Shown here: positions 28,318 to 37,002 of the stretch, piece by piece
Layout of the letters: every line of letters begins with the position of its first letter
How positions within the stretch are numbered: the stretch's first letter is position 1
Source of the DNA: an uncultured Selenomonadales bacterium
GTDB lineage: Bacteria > Bacillota > Negativicutes > Selenomonadales > Selenomonadaceae
Reading direction: 5' to 3'
NCBI GenBank assembly: GCA_900315155.1
Contig: OMYB01000002.1
Location: 272,940 to 336,939 of the forward strand
Length of the DNA: 64,000 nt
The notes under the pieces: model-generated
Database searches by the model: none
Told to the model about the DNA's origin: nothing
The model's input: the letters and a program-made list of their open reading frames with translations, nothing else
Program-made: the position numbers and the translations under genes

Positions 28318-29729
28318 CCCCCTGGGCAGGTATAGCAGCCGCCACCCTGCAGTTCCCGCATCTTTGCTTTGGACGCACCCTGCATGCCAGCCGGGATGTT
28401 GAAGCGTTCCTTGTACTTCGCGATGGCGAGGAGACGATACATCTTTTCATACGTCTCCGTCGGGTATTCGAGGCGGGTCGGCAGATCCATCCCCGTTTCC
28501 TTGGCACGCATGACGAGACGCATGTCGAGCAGGCGCTGGAGCACGTTCGTCACGATGCCCTGGTTGCCTGCACCGAAGAGCTCGGCGAGATAGGCGAGCG
28601 GAATGCGCATCTCCTCGACATCCGGCAGGTAGACATCGGCCTCGACGCGGCGCGCGATCGGCGAAAGGGGCGGTACATACCAGACCATCGGGAGCGTGCG
28701 GTACTCGGCGTGCAGCGGCAGCGCGAGGCGCCACTCCTTGATGAGCTTGTAGACGGGCGAGTTCTGTGCGGCCTGCAGCCAGGTTTCCGGCACACCTTCT
28801 TTGCGAGCGGCCTCGATGACCTCCGGGTCGCTCGGATCCTGGATGACATCGAGCATGTTGTGGGCGATGTTGCCCGGCTCCAGCGTCGAGGCTACGGCCT
28901 CGACCTTATCCATATCGTAGAGCAGCACGCCCATGTAGCGCAGGCGGCCGACACAGGTATCCGCGCAGACCGTTGGCAGGCCGTTCTCGAGGCGCGGGAA
29001 GCAGAAAATGCACTTCTCGGCCTTGTTCGTCTTCCAATTGAAATAGACTTTCTTGTACGGACAGGACGGGACGCAGTGACGCCAGCCACGGCAGGCATCC
29101 TGCGAGACGAGCACGACGCCGTCCTCCTCGCGCTTGTAGATGGCACCGGACGGGCAGGCTGCGACGCAGGCCGGATTCAGGCAGTGGTTGCAGACGCGCG
29201 GCAGGTATTTCATGAAGAGATCGTGGAACTCCATCTTGATCTCTTCGCCCATCTTCTCGAGGTTGACGTCCTGACGGGCTGTCTCGCCGTTCGCGAGGTC
29301 ATCCTCCCAGTTCGGCCCCCACTTGATTTCCATGCGCTCCTCGGTGATGAGCGAACGCGGACGGGCCACGGGCTGGTGGTTCTTGCGGCGCGAATCGATG
29401 AGCGTACTGTAGTCGTACGTCCACGGCTCATAGTAATCGTCGATCTCCGGCTGCTGCGGATGGTAGAACAGCTCGGCGAGGCGCAGCGGCTTCGGGCCCG
29501 TGCGGAGCTCGAGCTTGCCGTTTTTCAGCGTCCAGCCGCCCTTCCACTTGTCCTGGTCTTCCCAGCGTTTCGGATAGCCGATGCCCGGCTTCGTCTCCAC
29601 GTTGTTGAAATACATATATTCCGCACCGGGGCGGTTGGTCCAGACGTTCTTGCAGGTGATGGAGCACGTATGGCAGCCGATGCACTTGTCAAGATTCATG
29701 ACCATCGAAATTTGTGCTTTAATCTTCAA
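28305..29729 (-). CDS. narH: Respiratory nitrate reductase beta subunit (Fe-S)
   Basis: A 474-residue electron-transfer subunit. Four cysteine groups for iron-sulfur clusters are visible: CIGCHTCSITCKNVW (residues about 16-30), CNHCLNPACVAACPSGA, CRGWRHCVPSCPYKK, and the later CIFC...CADTC pair. The second group carries the Trp-bearing 3Fe-4S type pattern known for NarH. The start overlaps the narG stop by 11 bases. The gene is intact, but its normal promoter upstream of narG is now about 20 kb away. Confidence 0.95.
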   Translation of the reverse strand: MKIKAQISMVMNLDKCIGCHTCSITCKNVWTNRPGAEYMYFNNVETKPGIGYPKRWEDQDKWKGGWTLKNGKLELRTGPKPLRLAELFYHPQQPEIDDYYEPWTYDYSTLIDSRRKNHQPVARPRSLITEERMEIKWGPNWEDDLANGETARQDVNLEKMGEEIKMEFHDLFMKYLPRVCNHCLNPACVAACPSGAIYKREEDGVVLVSQDACRGWRHCVPSCPYKKVYFNWKTNKAEKCIFCFPRLENGLPTVCADTCVGRLRYMGVLLYDMDKVEAVASTLEPGNIAHNMLDVIQDPSDPEVIEAARKEGVPETWLQAAQNSPVYKLIKEWRLALPLHAEYRTLPMVWYVPPLSPIARRVEADVYLPDVEEMRIPLAYLAELFGAGNQGIVTNVLQRLLDMRLVMRAKETGMDLPTRLEYPTETYEKMYRLLAIAKYKERFNIPAGMQGASKAKMRELQGGGCYTCPGGCNE

Positions 29730-32037
29730 GCCAATCTACCTCCTCCAGCTTGCGGCAGACCACGTACATATCGCGCTGGTTGCCGGTCGGACCGTAGTAA
29801 TTGAACCCGTAGCTCAGCTGGCCATAGCCGCCGATCATGTGGGTCGGTTTCATGTGGATGCGCGTCGGCGTGTTGTGCGAGCCGCTGCGCGTATGCGTGA
29901 TGGAGTTGCCCGGCACGTTGATGTGGCGGTCCTGCGCATGGTGCATGTATACGACACCCTGCGGTAGGCGCGGCGTCACGGCCACGCGGGACGACACGAC
30001 ACCGTTGTGGTTGTAGAGCTCGATCCAGTCGTTGTCCTTCACGCCGATCTCTGCGGCATCCTTTTCGTTGATCCAGACAGTCTGGCCTCCACGGAACAGC
30101 GTGAGCATCTGCTGGCTGTCGAAATACATGGAGTGCGTGCTCCACTTGTTGTGCGGCGTGAGGTATTTCAGCGTGATCTCCTTCGCGCCACCGAGGCGGT
30201 GCTCGATGGGCTTGTAGTCGAGGATGGGCTTATACGTCGCCATGGCCTCGCCGTACTCACGCATCATCTCATGGTCGAGATAGAAGGACTGCCGGCCCGT
30301 GACCGTGCGGAATGGGACGAGCTCCTCGATATTCGTCGTAAATGGCGTATACCGGCGGTTCTGGTTGCTGCCCGTGAACGTCGGGGACGTGATCGTCTCC
30401 TTGGGCTGGGCTGCGATCTCATCGAACGTGAAACGCTCACTTTCGCGGTCAGCGGCGAGGCGGGCGAGGTTATCGACACCAGACTTCTTTTCCAGGGCAT
30501 GCCATGCCTTGACGGCGACCTTGCCGTTCGTCGTCGTGGAAAGTCCCATGACGGCCTCGGCAGCCTGACGCGCCGTATATATGGACGGGCAGCCATAGGA
30601 GACGTAGTCCTTATTCTCGATGACACCGTTGCGGCGCTTGATTTCCTCGTACTCGTCACTGCTGTCCCAAGTGAAGTTGAGCGAGCCCATCTTCTTCGAG
30701 ACGTTTGGTCCGAGCGCGATCCACTTTTCGTACGTCTTCGTGTAGTCGCGTACGACCGGCACGAGACCCGGCATCGTCTTGCCCGGGACCGGCTCACACT
30801 CGCCTTTGCTCCAATCGAGGATGCAGCCCTCCGGCTGGGCGAGCTCGCCCTCGCTGTCGTGCTGCACCGGCATGGCGACAACATCGTGATACGGCTTCAG
30901 ATCCGCTTCCTTCGCGACGTCCGAGACGGCTTTCGCGAGCGTGCGGTAGATATCCCAGTCGGATTTTGCCTCCCAGAGCGGGGCAACGGCCTCCTGGAAC
31001 GGATGCACGAACGGGTGCATATCCGTCGAGGAGAGGTCGTCCTTCTCATACCACGTCGCCGTCGGCAGGACAACATCGGAGTACAGCGCCGTGCCGGCCA
31101 TGCGGAAGTCGATGTCGATGAGCAGGTCGAGCTTGCCCTCAGCGGCACCGCCCGGTTTCTCGAGCTCCGCTTTGCCGCGCCATTTGATCTCCGTTGGACG
31201 CGCGGCAGCCTCCTCCTCGGCAAACAGCGTATTCTCCGTGCCGAGCAGGTACTTCATGAAATAATCGTTGCCCTTCGCAGACGAGCCGAGCAGGTTCGCC
31301 GTCCAGACAAAGAGGTTGCGCGGGAAATTCTCCGGTGCATCCGGATCCTGCACGGAAAACTCGAGGCTGCGGTCCTTCAGGGAATCGACGATGTACTTCT
31401 TGACATCCTTGCCCGCCTTTTCCGCCTCATCGTGCAGCTGCTGGCCGCCCTTGTTGAACGTCGGATAGGACGGCAGCCAGCCCATGCGGGCCGCGAGCAC
31501 GTTGTAGTCACCGGCGTTGCGGTAGCGTGGCTTCTCCAGCGGCGAAGTGAGGTCGCCGAGATCGACTTCATCGCTGCGCCACTGATCCGTAGCGAAATAA
31601 TAGAAGCTCGTGCTGTTCTGCAGGCGGGGCGGTTTCTGCCAGTCCAGCGCCGTCATGATGCGCTGCCAGCCCTCTGCCGGGCGGAGCTTCTCCTGGCCGA
31701 CATAGTGTGCCCAGCCGCCGCCGTTGCGGCCCTCGCTGCCCGTGAACAGCAGCAGGTTGAGGATCGTGCGGTAGACGACGTCGGCGTGGAACCAGTGATT
31801 GATACCGCCGCCCATGATGACCATCGTCTTGCCCTTGGTCTGGATCGCATTGTCTGCGAACTCGCGGGCCGTATGGATGCAGGTCTCCGCAGGTACGCCC
31901 GTGTATTTTTCCTGCCATTTCGGCGTGTACGGCACATCTTCATCGTACGAGGAGGCGCACTCGCCGCCGATGCCGCGGTCGATCGCGTAGTTCGCGAGCG
32001 TCAGGTCGTAGACCGTCGTGACGAGGACTTCTAAGCC
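29719..32037 (-). pseudogene. narG: NarG, C-terminal part, separated by an integrated element
   Basis: The C-terminal 770 residues of the nitrate reductase catalytic subunit, starting at the junction with EVLVTTVYDLTLANYAIDRG and ending EEVDWLED. Typical NarG segments are intact: GGGINHWFHADVVYRTI, GGGWAHYVGQEKLRP, LPTATWYEKDDLSSTDMHPF and THNKWSTHSMYFDSQQ-like text. Upstream the frame stays open through the tRNA fragment, but no NarG sequence or proper start is present. Joined to the part at 48243-49622 it would give a 1230-residue protein, the family's normal size. Confidence 0.93.
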
Positions 32038-32072
32038 GTGGGTCGAGGGTTCGAATCCCCCCTGACGCACCA
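32032..32072 (+). tRNA. tRNA 3'-half fragment (probably tRNA-Arg, UCU), attP identity segment
   Basis: From the anticodon loop TAA the sequence continues through the 3' anticodon stem GCCGT, variable loop, T arm (TTCGAAT loop), acceptor CTGACGC, discriminator A and encoded CCA at 32070-32072. No 5' half is present, so this is not a working tRNA. It is what an element targeting a tRNA gene carries to rebuild that tRNA on insertion. With the adjoining narG bases the loop reads CTTCTAA, matching tRNA-Arg(UCU). Confidence 0.82.
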
Positions 32073-32082
32073 GGAATATCAA

Positions 32083-32112
32083 GGCCTCCGAGGTTTTCTC
32101 GGAGGTCTTTTT
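32083..32112 (+). terminator. Terminator carried behind the tRNA fragment
   Basis: A stem GGCCTCCGAG / CTCGGAGGTC followed by TTTTT, located ten bases after the CCA of the tRNA fragment. Confidence 0.8.
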
Positions 32113-32115
32113 CAC

Positions 32116-32140
32116 GCTTGTGGGGCAATAAGTGGGGCAA
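32116..32140. repeat. Left copy of the 25-bp end repeat (integrase arm-type site)
   Basis: Two GTGGGGCAA units separated by TAA. The same 25 bases recur in the same orientation at 48110-48134. They are outside the coding genes and close to each end. Confidence 0.85.
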
Positions 32141-32217
32141 CGCAAAAAAATTCTGCTTTCATAGGGCTGCTGAAAAAATTTTGCAAGAAAAAATAGGATG
32201 GAGAGAAGCTGGACTTG

Positions 32218-32487
32218 ATGGACAGAGAGACAAAAATTTCGGATAATCTGCTGATCCTGCCAGGAGAAACGATCGCAGATGTTTTGAAAGATCGAAAGAT
32301 GACAGAAAAAGATCTTGCCGCACAAACAGGCTGCTCGGAAGATGTCATCCATCGTGTCATCTGTGGAGAACTGCCGATTGCGGAAGATTTCGCGAATCGA
32401 ATGGAATCGGTGCTGGATGTGCCAGCTACCTTTTGGCTTCGCTTGCAAGCAAACTATGATGAGGAACGTCTTCGTGATAAAAAATAG
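32218..32487 (+). CDS. XRE-family HTH protein, HigA-antitoxin-like
   Basis: About 89 residues: LPGETIADVLKDRKMTEKDLAAQTGCSEDVIHRVICGELPI followed by ANRMESVLDVPATFWLRLQANYDEE, the pattern of HigA/VapA-type antitoxins. No toxin partner is adjacent: upstream is only the left end, and downstream is the convergent integrase. The ATG at 32218 follows GGAGAG. It may instead regulate the integrase. Confidence 0.75.
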   Translation: MDRETKISDNLLILPGETIADVLKDRKMTEKDLAAQTGCSEDVIHRVICGELPIAEDFANRMESVLDVPATFWLRLQANYDEERLRDKK

Positions 32488-32509
32488 GCCTCCCAAGGCG
32501 GGAGACCTG
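32486..32509 (-). terminator. Integrase terminator
   Basis: AGGTCTCCC / GGGAGGCCT-type stem followed by a T-run on the minus strand, overlapping the last bases of the convergent HTH gene. Confidence 0.7.
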
Positions 32510-32561
32510 ACTTTAGAGGATGGAGATGCTCAGGCATTTTCTTGGTCCGGCCAGTACGCTG

Positions 32562-33773
32562 TTACGATATCGAAGACGCCATAGCAGCGTACCCTTCTCG
32601 GAAAATCTTATTGAGAGCATCAATCGCAGGACGCTGCATATCGGGCAAGACATGACTGTACGTGTCCATCGTCACCTTGATGGAGCTATGGCCGAGACGT
32701 TCCTGCACGACCTTGGGGTTGACGCCTTGTTGCAGGAGCAGGGTTGCATGCGTATGACGCAGCCCATGGAAGGTGAATCCCTCACGGATGTTGCATTTCT
32801 TCAACAAGGGCTGAAAATATCGGCGGGTGAAGTTCGTTGGACTGAGAGGTTCGCCGAACGGACTGGTGAAGATGAGATTGTGCCAATGGAACATATTGCC
32901 GAGGCTTTCGGCGTATTCTTTCTGCCATACTTGGTAGGAACGCAGTTGTTCTACGTCCTTGGGCATCAGTGCAACGTTGCGGCGGCTTTTCATCGTCTTC
33001 GGCGCTTGGAAGACCGCACCCTTGCCGACCACATGGGCGAGAGAACGGCGGACGTGCAGGGCAGCTTGATCGAGGTCGATGTCTTCCCACTTGAGGCCGA
33101 AAACCTCTCCCTGCCGCAGCCCTGTGTGTGCCGTCAGGGCAATCAGCTCCGACATCATCCGCCCCATGTAGGGATGGTCGATTTCGAGAGCGGCGTCGAT
33201 GAGCCGGTCAACCTCGGTGTTCGTCAGTACGACGATTTCTTTTTTCACCAGTTTTGGCGGGCGTGTCCTCTTGACTGGATTGCTCTCTAGCTTGCCAGCT
33301 CGTACGGCTTCGTCCAAGCACATCGAGAAATAGCGACGGGCGGCTCTGACCGTTGAGGATGAGATGCCTGTCCCTTTGAGCCCGCCATGCGAGAGAAGCC
33401 TGTTGAAGTGGCGTTGCAGGGCAGTAGCATCAAGCTCGTTGAGTGCTGTTTTCCCGAAAGCCGGAAGGACATAGTTCTTGAGGCTGCTGACGTACTTCTC
33501 GTAGGTGCGCGCACGGATGCGCGGCTTCACCATCGTTGTCATGCACTCGTGCAGCCAGTCTGCGACCGTAAGGACTTCTTGGACAGGTTCTTTTGATTTC
33601 TCGAGTTGTTCTTTGAAGGTTTCCCACTTGTCGCGAGCGATGCGGCGTGTCTTGCCAGTGAATTTTTGACGGCGGCGGTGGTTTTCTGCATCGTAATACA
33701 TGATTTGGAAAATCCACAGGTTGCGCTTGTCGTCATGATAGAAGGTTCCTTCTCCAGAACTGCGTTTGCTCAT
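32562..33773 (-). CDS. int: Tyrosine site-specific integrase
   Basis: A 403-residue recombinase. The N-terminal AP2-like arm-binding region begins SSGEGTFYHDDKRNLWIFQIMYYD. A SAM-like core-binding domain spans about 70-170. The catalytic domain shows Arg in HTGLRQGEVFGLKW, the HGLRHTHATLLLQQG box, LGHSS, and the nucleophile Tyr in TMDTYSHV. It should catalyse integration and excision at the TAAGCC core. It lies next to the left end, reading toward it, with an excisionase gene upstream. Confidence 0.96.
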   Translation of the reverse strand: MSKRSSGEGTFYHDDKRNLWIFQIMYYDAENHRRRQKFTGKTRRIARDKWETFKEQLEKSKEPVQEVLTVADWLHECMTTMVKPRIRARTYEKYVSSLKNYVLPAFGKTALNELDATALQRHFNRLLSHGGLKGTGISSSTVRAARRYFSMCLDEAVRAGKLESNPVKRTRPPKLVKKEIVVLTNTEVDRLIDAALEIDHPYMGRMMSELIALTAHTGLRQGEVFGLKWEDIDLDQAALHVRRSLAHVVGKGAVFQAPKTMKSRRNVALMPKDVEQLRSYQVWQKEYAESLGNMFHWHNLIFTSPFGEPLSPTNFTRRYFQPLLKKCNIREGFTFHGLRHTHATLLLQQGVNPKVVQERLGHSSIKVTMDTYSHVLPDMQRPAIDALNKIFREGYAAMASSIS

Positions 33774-33799
33774 AATGTTGTTCTCCCTTCAATAAAATC

Positions 33800-33838
33800 G
33801 CGGCTGAAGACAGCACCTTCGGCACTGTCTTCAGCCGC
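33800..33838 (-). terminator. Strong hairpin between xis and int
   Basis: A perfect 14-bp stem GCGGCTGAAGACAG / CTGTCTTCAGCCGC followed on the minus strand by a T-rich tract, 27 bp before the integrase start. It should limit read-through from xis into int. Confidence 0.8.
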
Positions 33839-33852
33839 GCTGCGCCTCGATC

Positions 33853-34017
33853 TCAGGCGGCAATCAGTTTTTGCAGCGATTCCTCGGGGACAAGGATGCG
33901 CGTGCCGATGCGGATGACATCGAGCTTCTTCTTGTAGACCATATCATACAGCAAGGATTTGCTGACGCCGAGCATGGTCGCGATTTCCTTGATGGCGTAA
34001 TACTTTTTTTCCTCCAT
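33853..34017 (-). CDS. xis: Excisionase-type HTH protein
   Basis: 54 residues, MEEKKYYAIKEIATMLGVSKSLLY, then VYKKKLDVIRIGTRILVPEESLQKLIAA: a MerR-like winged helix of the excisionase (HTH_17) family. The ATG at 34017 has GGAGGT upstream. The location directly before int fits a recombination directionality factor. Confidence 0.82.
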   Translation of the reverse strand: MEEKKYYAIKEIATMLGVSKSLLYDMVYKKKLDVIRIGTRILVPEESLQKLIAA

Positions 34018-34066
34018 CTGGATGCACCTCCATTGGTATAGTACATTTGCTGAGGCGAGAACTTTA

Positions 34067-34423
34067 TCACATGAGGAGGGGCGGAAACTTCTTGTTGCCC
34101 TCACGTTCTGCATAGCGCGGATCGATGAATGTCGTGTTTTCGGCCATATTCACGGGGAGCACGGGTGACGTGTCGTTACCATTCCGCAAGATGTAACGGA
34201 AAGTGTAACGAGCGTAGGCCCATGCTTTTGCCCATTCGATGGTCGGGAATTGGTAGATTTCAATCCAGAGAAGACGCTGTGCTGCATCGCTGAGGAGGGA
34301 TGCTTTGTTGTAGATGCCGATTCCGTTTCTGCCGACAGCAGCATACCATGGAAGGTTCATGCCGTTGTAGTTGTAGTCGTTGTTGGTGTTGGTGTTGTTG
34401 AGGGTCATGAGATTTTGCATCAT
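34067..34423 (-). CDS. Uncharacterised small protein, possible viroplasmin-like fold
   Basis: 118 residues with an Asn/Thr/Tyr-rich start, then WYAAVGRNGIGIYNKASLL and FPTIEWAKAWAYARYTFRYIL. The pattern (YA-V-GR-GIY ... F-T-EWA-AW) loosely resembles the caulimovirus viroplasmin/RNase H N-terminal domain. That is a weak visual match. It lies 12 nt after the DUF927 gene on the same strand and is preceded by AAAGGAG. Confidence 0.5.
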   Translation of the reverse strand: MMQNLMTLNNTNTNNDYNYNGMNLPWYAAVGRNGIGIYNKASLLSDAAQRLLWIEIYQFPTIEWAKAWAYARYTFRYILRNGNDTSPVLPVNMAENTTFIDPRYAEREGNKKFPPLLM

Positions 34424-34434
34424 CGTAGTCTCCT

Positions 34435-36546
34435 TTATTTTTGGTTGATAATGGATTCGCAGGCGGCGATTTTCAAGACGACCATTCGAGGTCTGCCAGG
34501 GATTTTGGAGGACGCTTTCATCAGGGTAGAGCCCTGATTGCAGAGAGTCAAATCGTGCTCCTTGAGCTGACGGAGAATTTCTTTTGGCGACAAGGGAAGG
34601 TTTTCTCCCCGATCAATGCAGGCGTTTCGGATGCACTTGAACAGCTCATCAGATTTTAACCAGTAGACCCCTTTTTCACGTTCCTCATAGCCAAGGTAAC
34701 TCCCGAGATTCCCGACGTATATCTCAAGGTTTCTTGCGATTGCAACCTTGCCCGTCCCAATCAGATTCCAGAACTCTTTGATATAGCGGACGTAGGGATC
34801 TTCCTTCTGTGCCTCGGCGCATTGATGATGAACGAGTTCCGCGAATTGCTGTGCGGCAAGTATCGTCCATTTCGACTGGTCTTCTGACCGGATGACGCCC
34901 GCTTGGGAGAGGAATCCCATGAGCGTTTCCCATGCGAGGACCAAGTGAGCGTAATCATCACGGAGGCGAGGTTCTTTAACAGATGCGAGCAGTCCTCGTT
35001 TCGACGGGAAGCTGTCTTTGAAGTACTGAACTAGGTTACGATAGTTTCGTTCGAGGTAGTAGATATACTCAGACCAGAAATGCTTCATGATCTCGGGGGT
35101 ATCCTGAAAGACCTGAAGGCGATCGCCTTTTAGCCGTTCGGTAAAGATGACGCGGAGATAACGTAGCTCGCTGGACTTGATTTGGCCGGTCACTTCCGTC
35201 TCACCCGTAATCACGAGACCGCCCCGGATAGCATAGCTCGTGACCTGATGATTGCCGGCGTATTTTTCGCGTGGCGTTTTATCGGAATAGGCGCGGATGA
35301 GCGCTTGGAAGTTCTTGGTCTTTTCCTTCACTTCTTGTTGGCTGCCCTCTAAGTTGAAGTCGTCAACGACCAAAACGTCATCAAAAGCTTCTTGGTGCAG
35401 GACTGTCATTGCAGCGGCCGTGCCACGAATCGAATGAATCTGTTTTTTCCGTTCTTCAAATACGTTGTAGAGGACACGGCAGAAGGCTGTCTTCATGAAG
35501 CCTGTTTCACCCATCGCCATCAAGGCGAAGTCGAGCGGATAATCAGCATCGCCGAAAATCGCGTCGAGGTAGGCGCAAGCACCATAGGTGAGCATGGGGA
35601 TCGTGATGGATGCGTCTCCAACATCCAGTACGGACCATGCTTTGGACAGCCAGACGGTTTTTCCTTCTGGCGGCAGTTGTTCGAGAAGCGTCTTCTTGCA
35701 GGAGCAATCGGGCAATCCTCCGTGATAGAAGAGCCGGTTTTTGCTGGAATCTTCGATTCCCCATCCCCAATCGGCAGACCCGATGAGAATTGGGAAGTTG
35801 CTCGTTTCAAGAAGGAGACCTGTTAGGCGTTTGAACAATTCACTTGCCTTGAACGTGGCGTCTTTGCAGATACTCCATGCCGGATAGAGCTTCTTGATCT
35901 TGTCTTCGAGCGAATCCCACTTCTCCATCGGAATTTCGAGCGTGGCTTGTTTTGCGCCGACGCCGAAGATGCGGATGCGATAAATCGTGGATGTCGAACC
36001 TTCGTGGAGATGGAGTTGGTGGATTTCGGCGAGGATTTCAAGACGGAACGTCGTGAAACGGATGAGCTTCTTGCTCTGGGTATAGTGGTAGTACCCGTTA
36101 CATCCTTCGAGGTAGCCTTCGCCGATTGGTCGAAACCATTGCGGTGTGGTGTACGTCTGGTAAGGATATGGATTTGATTCGACGGGGAACATCATCCCGT
36201 ATGCTGCGGTTGCGCGAAGCAAGGGCGCGAACTGGCACATGGGCTTCATTTCCACGTCCTCTGGATGGACTACCTTGCAGCGCTCTACGTCGCTTGCCGG
36301 TTCGTTCTCGTCGGCGGTGAGAGCGACCGTGTGTTTGTTCATTTCCTCGCTGTAACACACGGTTGGAACTTCTGTGAGCTGCATTTCCTTCGGGACGTTC
36401 TTGCAACGTCTTGGATCGAACTTGACGACAGCTACCTTTTTCTGGGGCTCTTGTTGATGGGACTTGCGGGGGATTGGGTCGAACCGGACAACGGTCACCT
36501 TTCTCTCCTTGTTGGATGACGTGTTTTGATTCTGCTGCGTATCCAA
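34435..36546 (-). CDS. DUF927-type helicase-like ATPase
   Basis: About 703 residues. The N-terminal 90 are a linker with VTVVRFDPIPRK and VAVVKFDPRR repeats. The core has WGWGIEDSSKNRLFYHGGLPD, a variant Walker A GETGFMKT (about residue 345) and Walker B DVLVVDDFN. Such DUF927 proteins resemble replicative helicases and are common on integrative elements. A replication or resolution role is inferred. The start is taken as TTG at 36546 behind AAAGGAGGT; upstream ATGs lack a ribosome-binding site. Confidence 0.72.
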   Translation of the reverse strand: MDTQQNQNTSSNKERKVTVVRFDPIPRKSHQQEPQKKVAVVKFDPRRCKNVPKEMQLTEVPTVCYSEEMNKHTVALTADENEPASDVERCKVVHPEDVEMKPMCQFAPLLRATAAYGMMFPVESNPYPYQTYTTPQWFRPIGEGYLEGCNGYYHYTQSKKLIRFTTFRLEILAEIHQLHLHEGSTSTIYRIRIFGVGAKQATLEIPMEKWDSLEDKIKKLYPAWSICKDATFKASELFKRLTGLLLETSNFPILIGSADWGWGIEDSSKNRLFYHGGLPDCSCKKTLLEQLPPEGKTVWLSKAWSVLDVGDASITIPMLTYGACAYLDAIFGDADYPLDFALMAMGETGFMKTAFCRVLYNVFEERKKQIHSIRGTAAAMTVLHQEAFDDVLVVDDFNLEGSQQEVKEKTKNFQALIRAYSDKTPREKYAGNHQVTSYAIRGGLVITGETEVTGQIKSSELRYLRVIFTERLKGDRLQVFQDTPEIMKHFWSEYIYYLERNYRNLVQYFKDSFPSKRGLLASVKEPRLRDDYAHLVLAWETLMGFLSQAGVIRSEDQSKWTILAAQQFAELVHHQCAEAQKEDPYVRYIKEFWNLIGTGKVAIARNLEIYVGNLGSYLGYEEREKGVYWLKSDELFKCIRNACIDRGENLPLSPKEILRQLKEHDLTLCNQGSTLMKASSKIPGRPRMVVLKIAACESIINQK

Positions 36547-37002
36547 AAGAATACCTCCTTTGAGGGAGGACGTTTTGCCCTCCGTGTCGAATAGAAAACT
36601 CATGTAGCAAAGCCGTGTAGCTGTTGAGTCGTTCATTTGTGATCCGCGAACACCGCACGAACTTGTCGTTGGCAGGTGCGAGGCACGTTGACCAGATTGC
36701 TCCCTTGCAATTCGCGGAGATTCATGAACTTTGACGCTTGCTGCTTTGCTCGCTGCTTGTGCAGCTGATTTCATTATACAAAAGATGCGGAGGGGTGGTT
36801 ATTCCCCAGTTTTTTGAGAATTTTGAAGAGAGGGACAAACCTTTTCGATGACTGATTTCTGCTGCTGTTTTGTCGCTTGCAACTCGGTAGAATGTAAAAA
36901 TGAGACCCCTCCCTTGAAATTTGAGAATTTTGAGAAGAAAAAGGGCATCGTTTTAGGGGTGATTATTGCGGCCGGTGAATAGCGGAGTTAGGATGAGGCG
37001 AG
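36547..37002. repeat. Divergent intergenic region with paired repeats
   Basis: 456 bases between the divergent DUF927 gene and the gene at 37003. Two sequence types occur twice, in mirrored order. AGGGGTGRTTATT is at 36791-36803 and 36955-36967. TTTGAGAATTTTGARRAG is at 36813-36830 and 36920-36937. The region may be an operator or a replication origin. No gene is recognised. Confidence 0.55.

Noticed and set aside
32032..32072. Complete tRNA-Arg gene
   Set aside because: There is no 5' half; the upstream bases are narG coding sequence and do not form D or acceptor arms. One T-stem pair is also mismatched.
32038..32496. An open minus-strand frame upstream of the NarG C-terminal part
   Set aside because: It runs through the tRNA fragment, terminator and HTH gene in antisense. 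It has no NarG sequence and no plausible ribosome-binding site near the junction.
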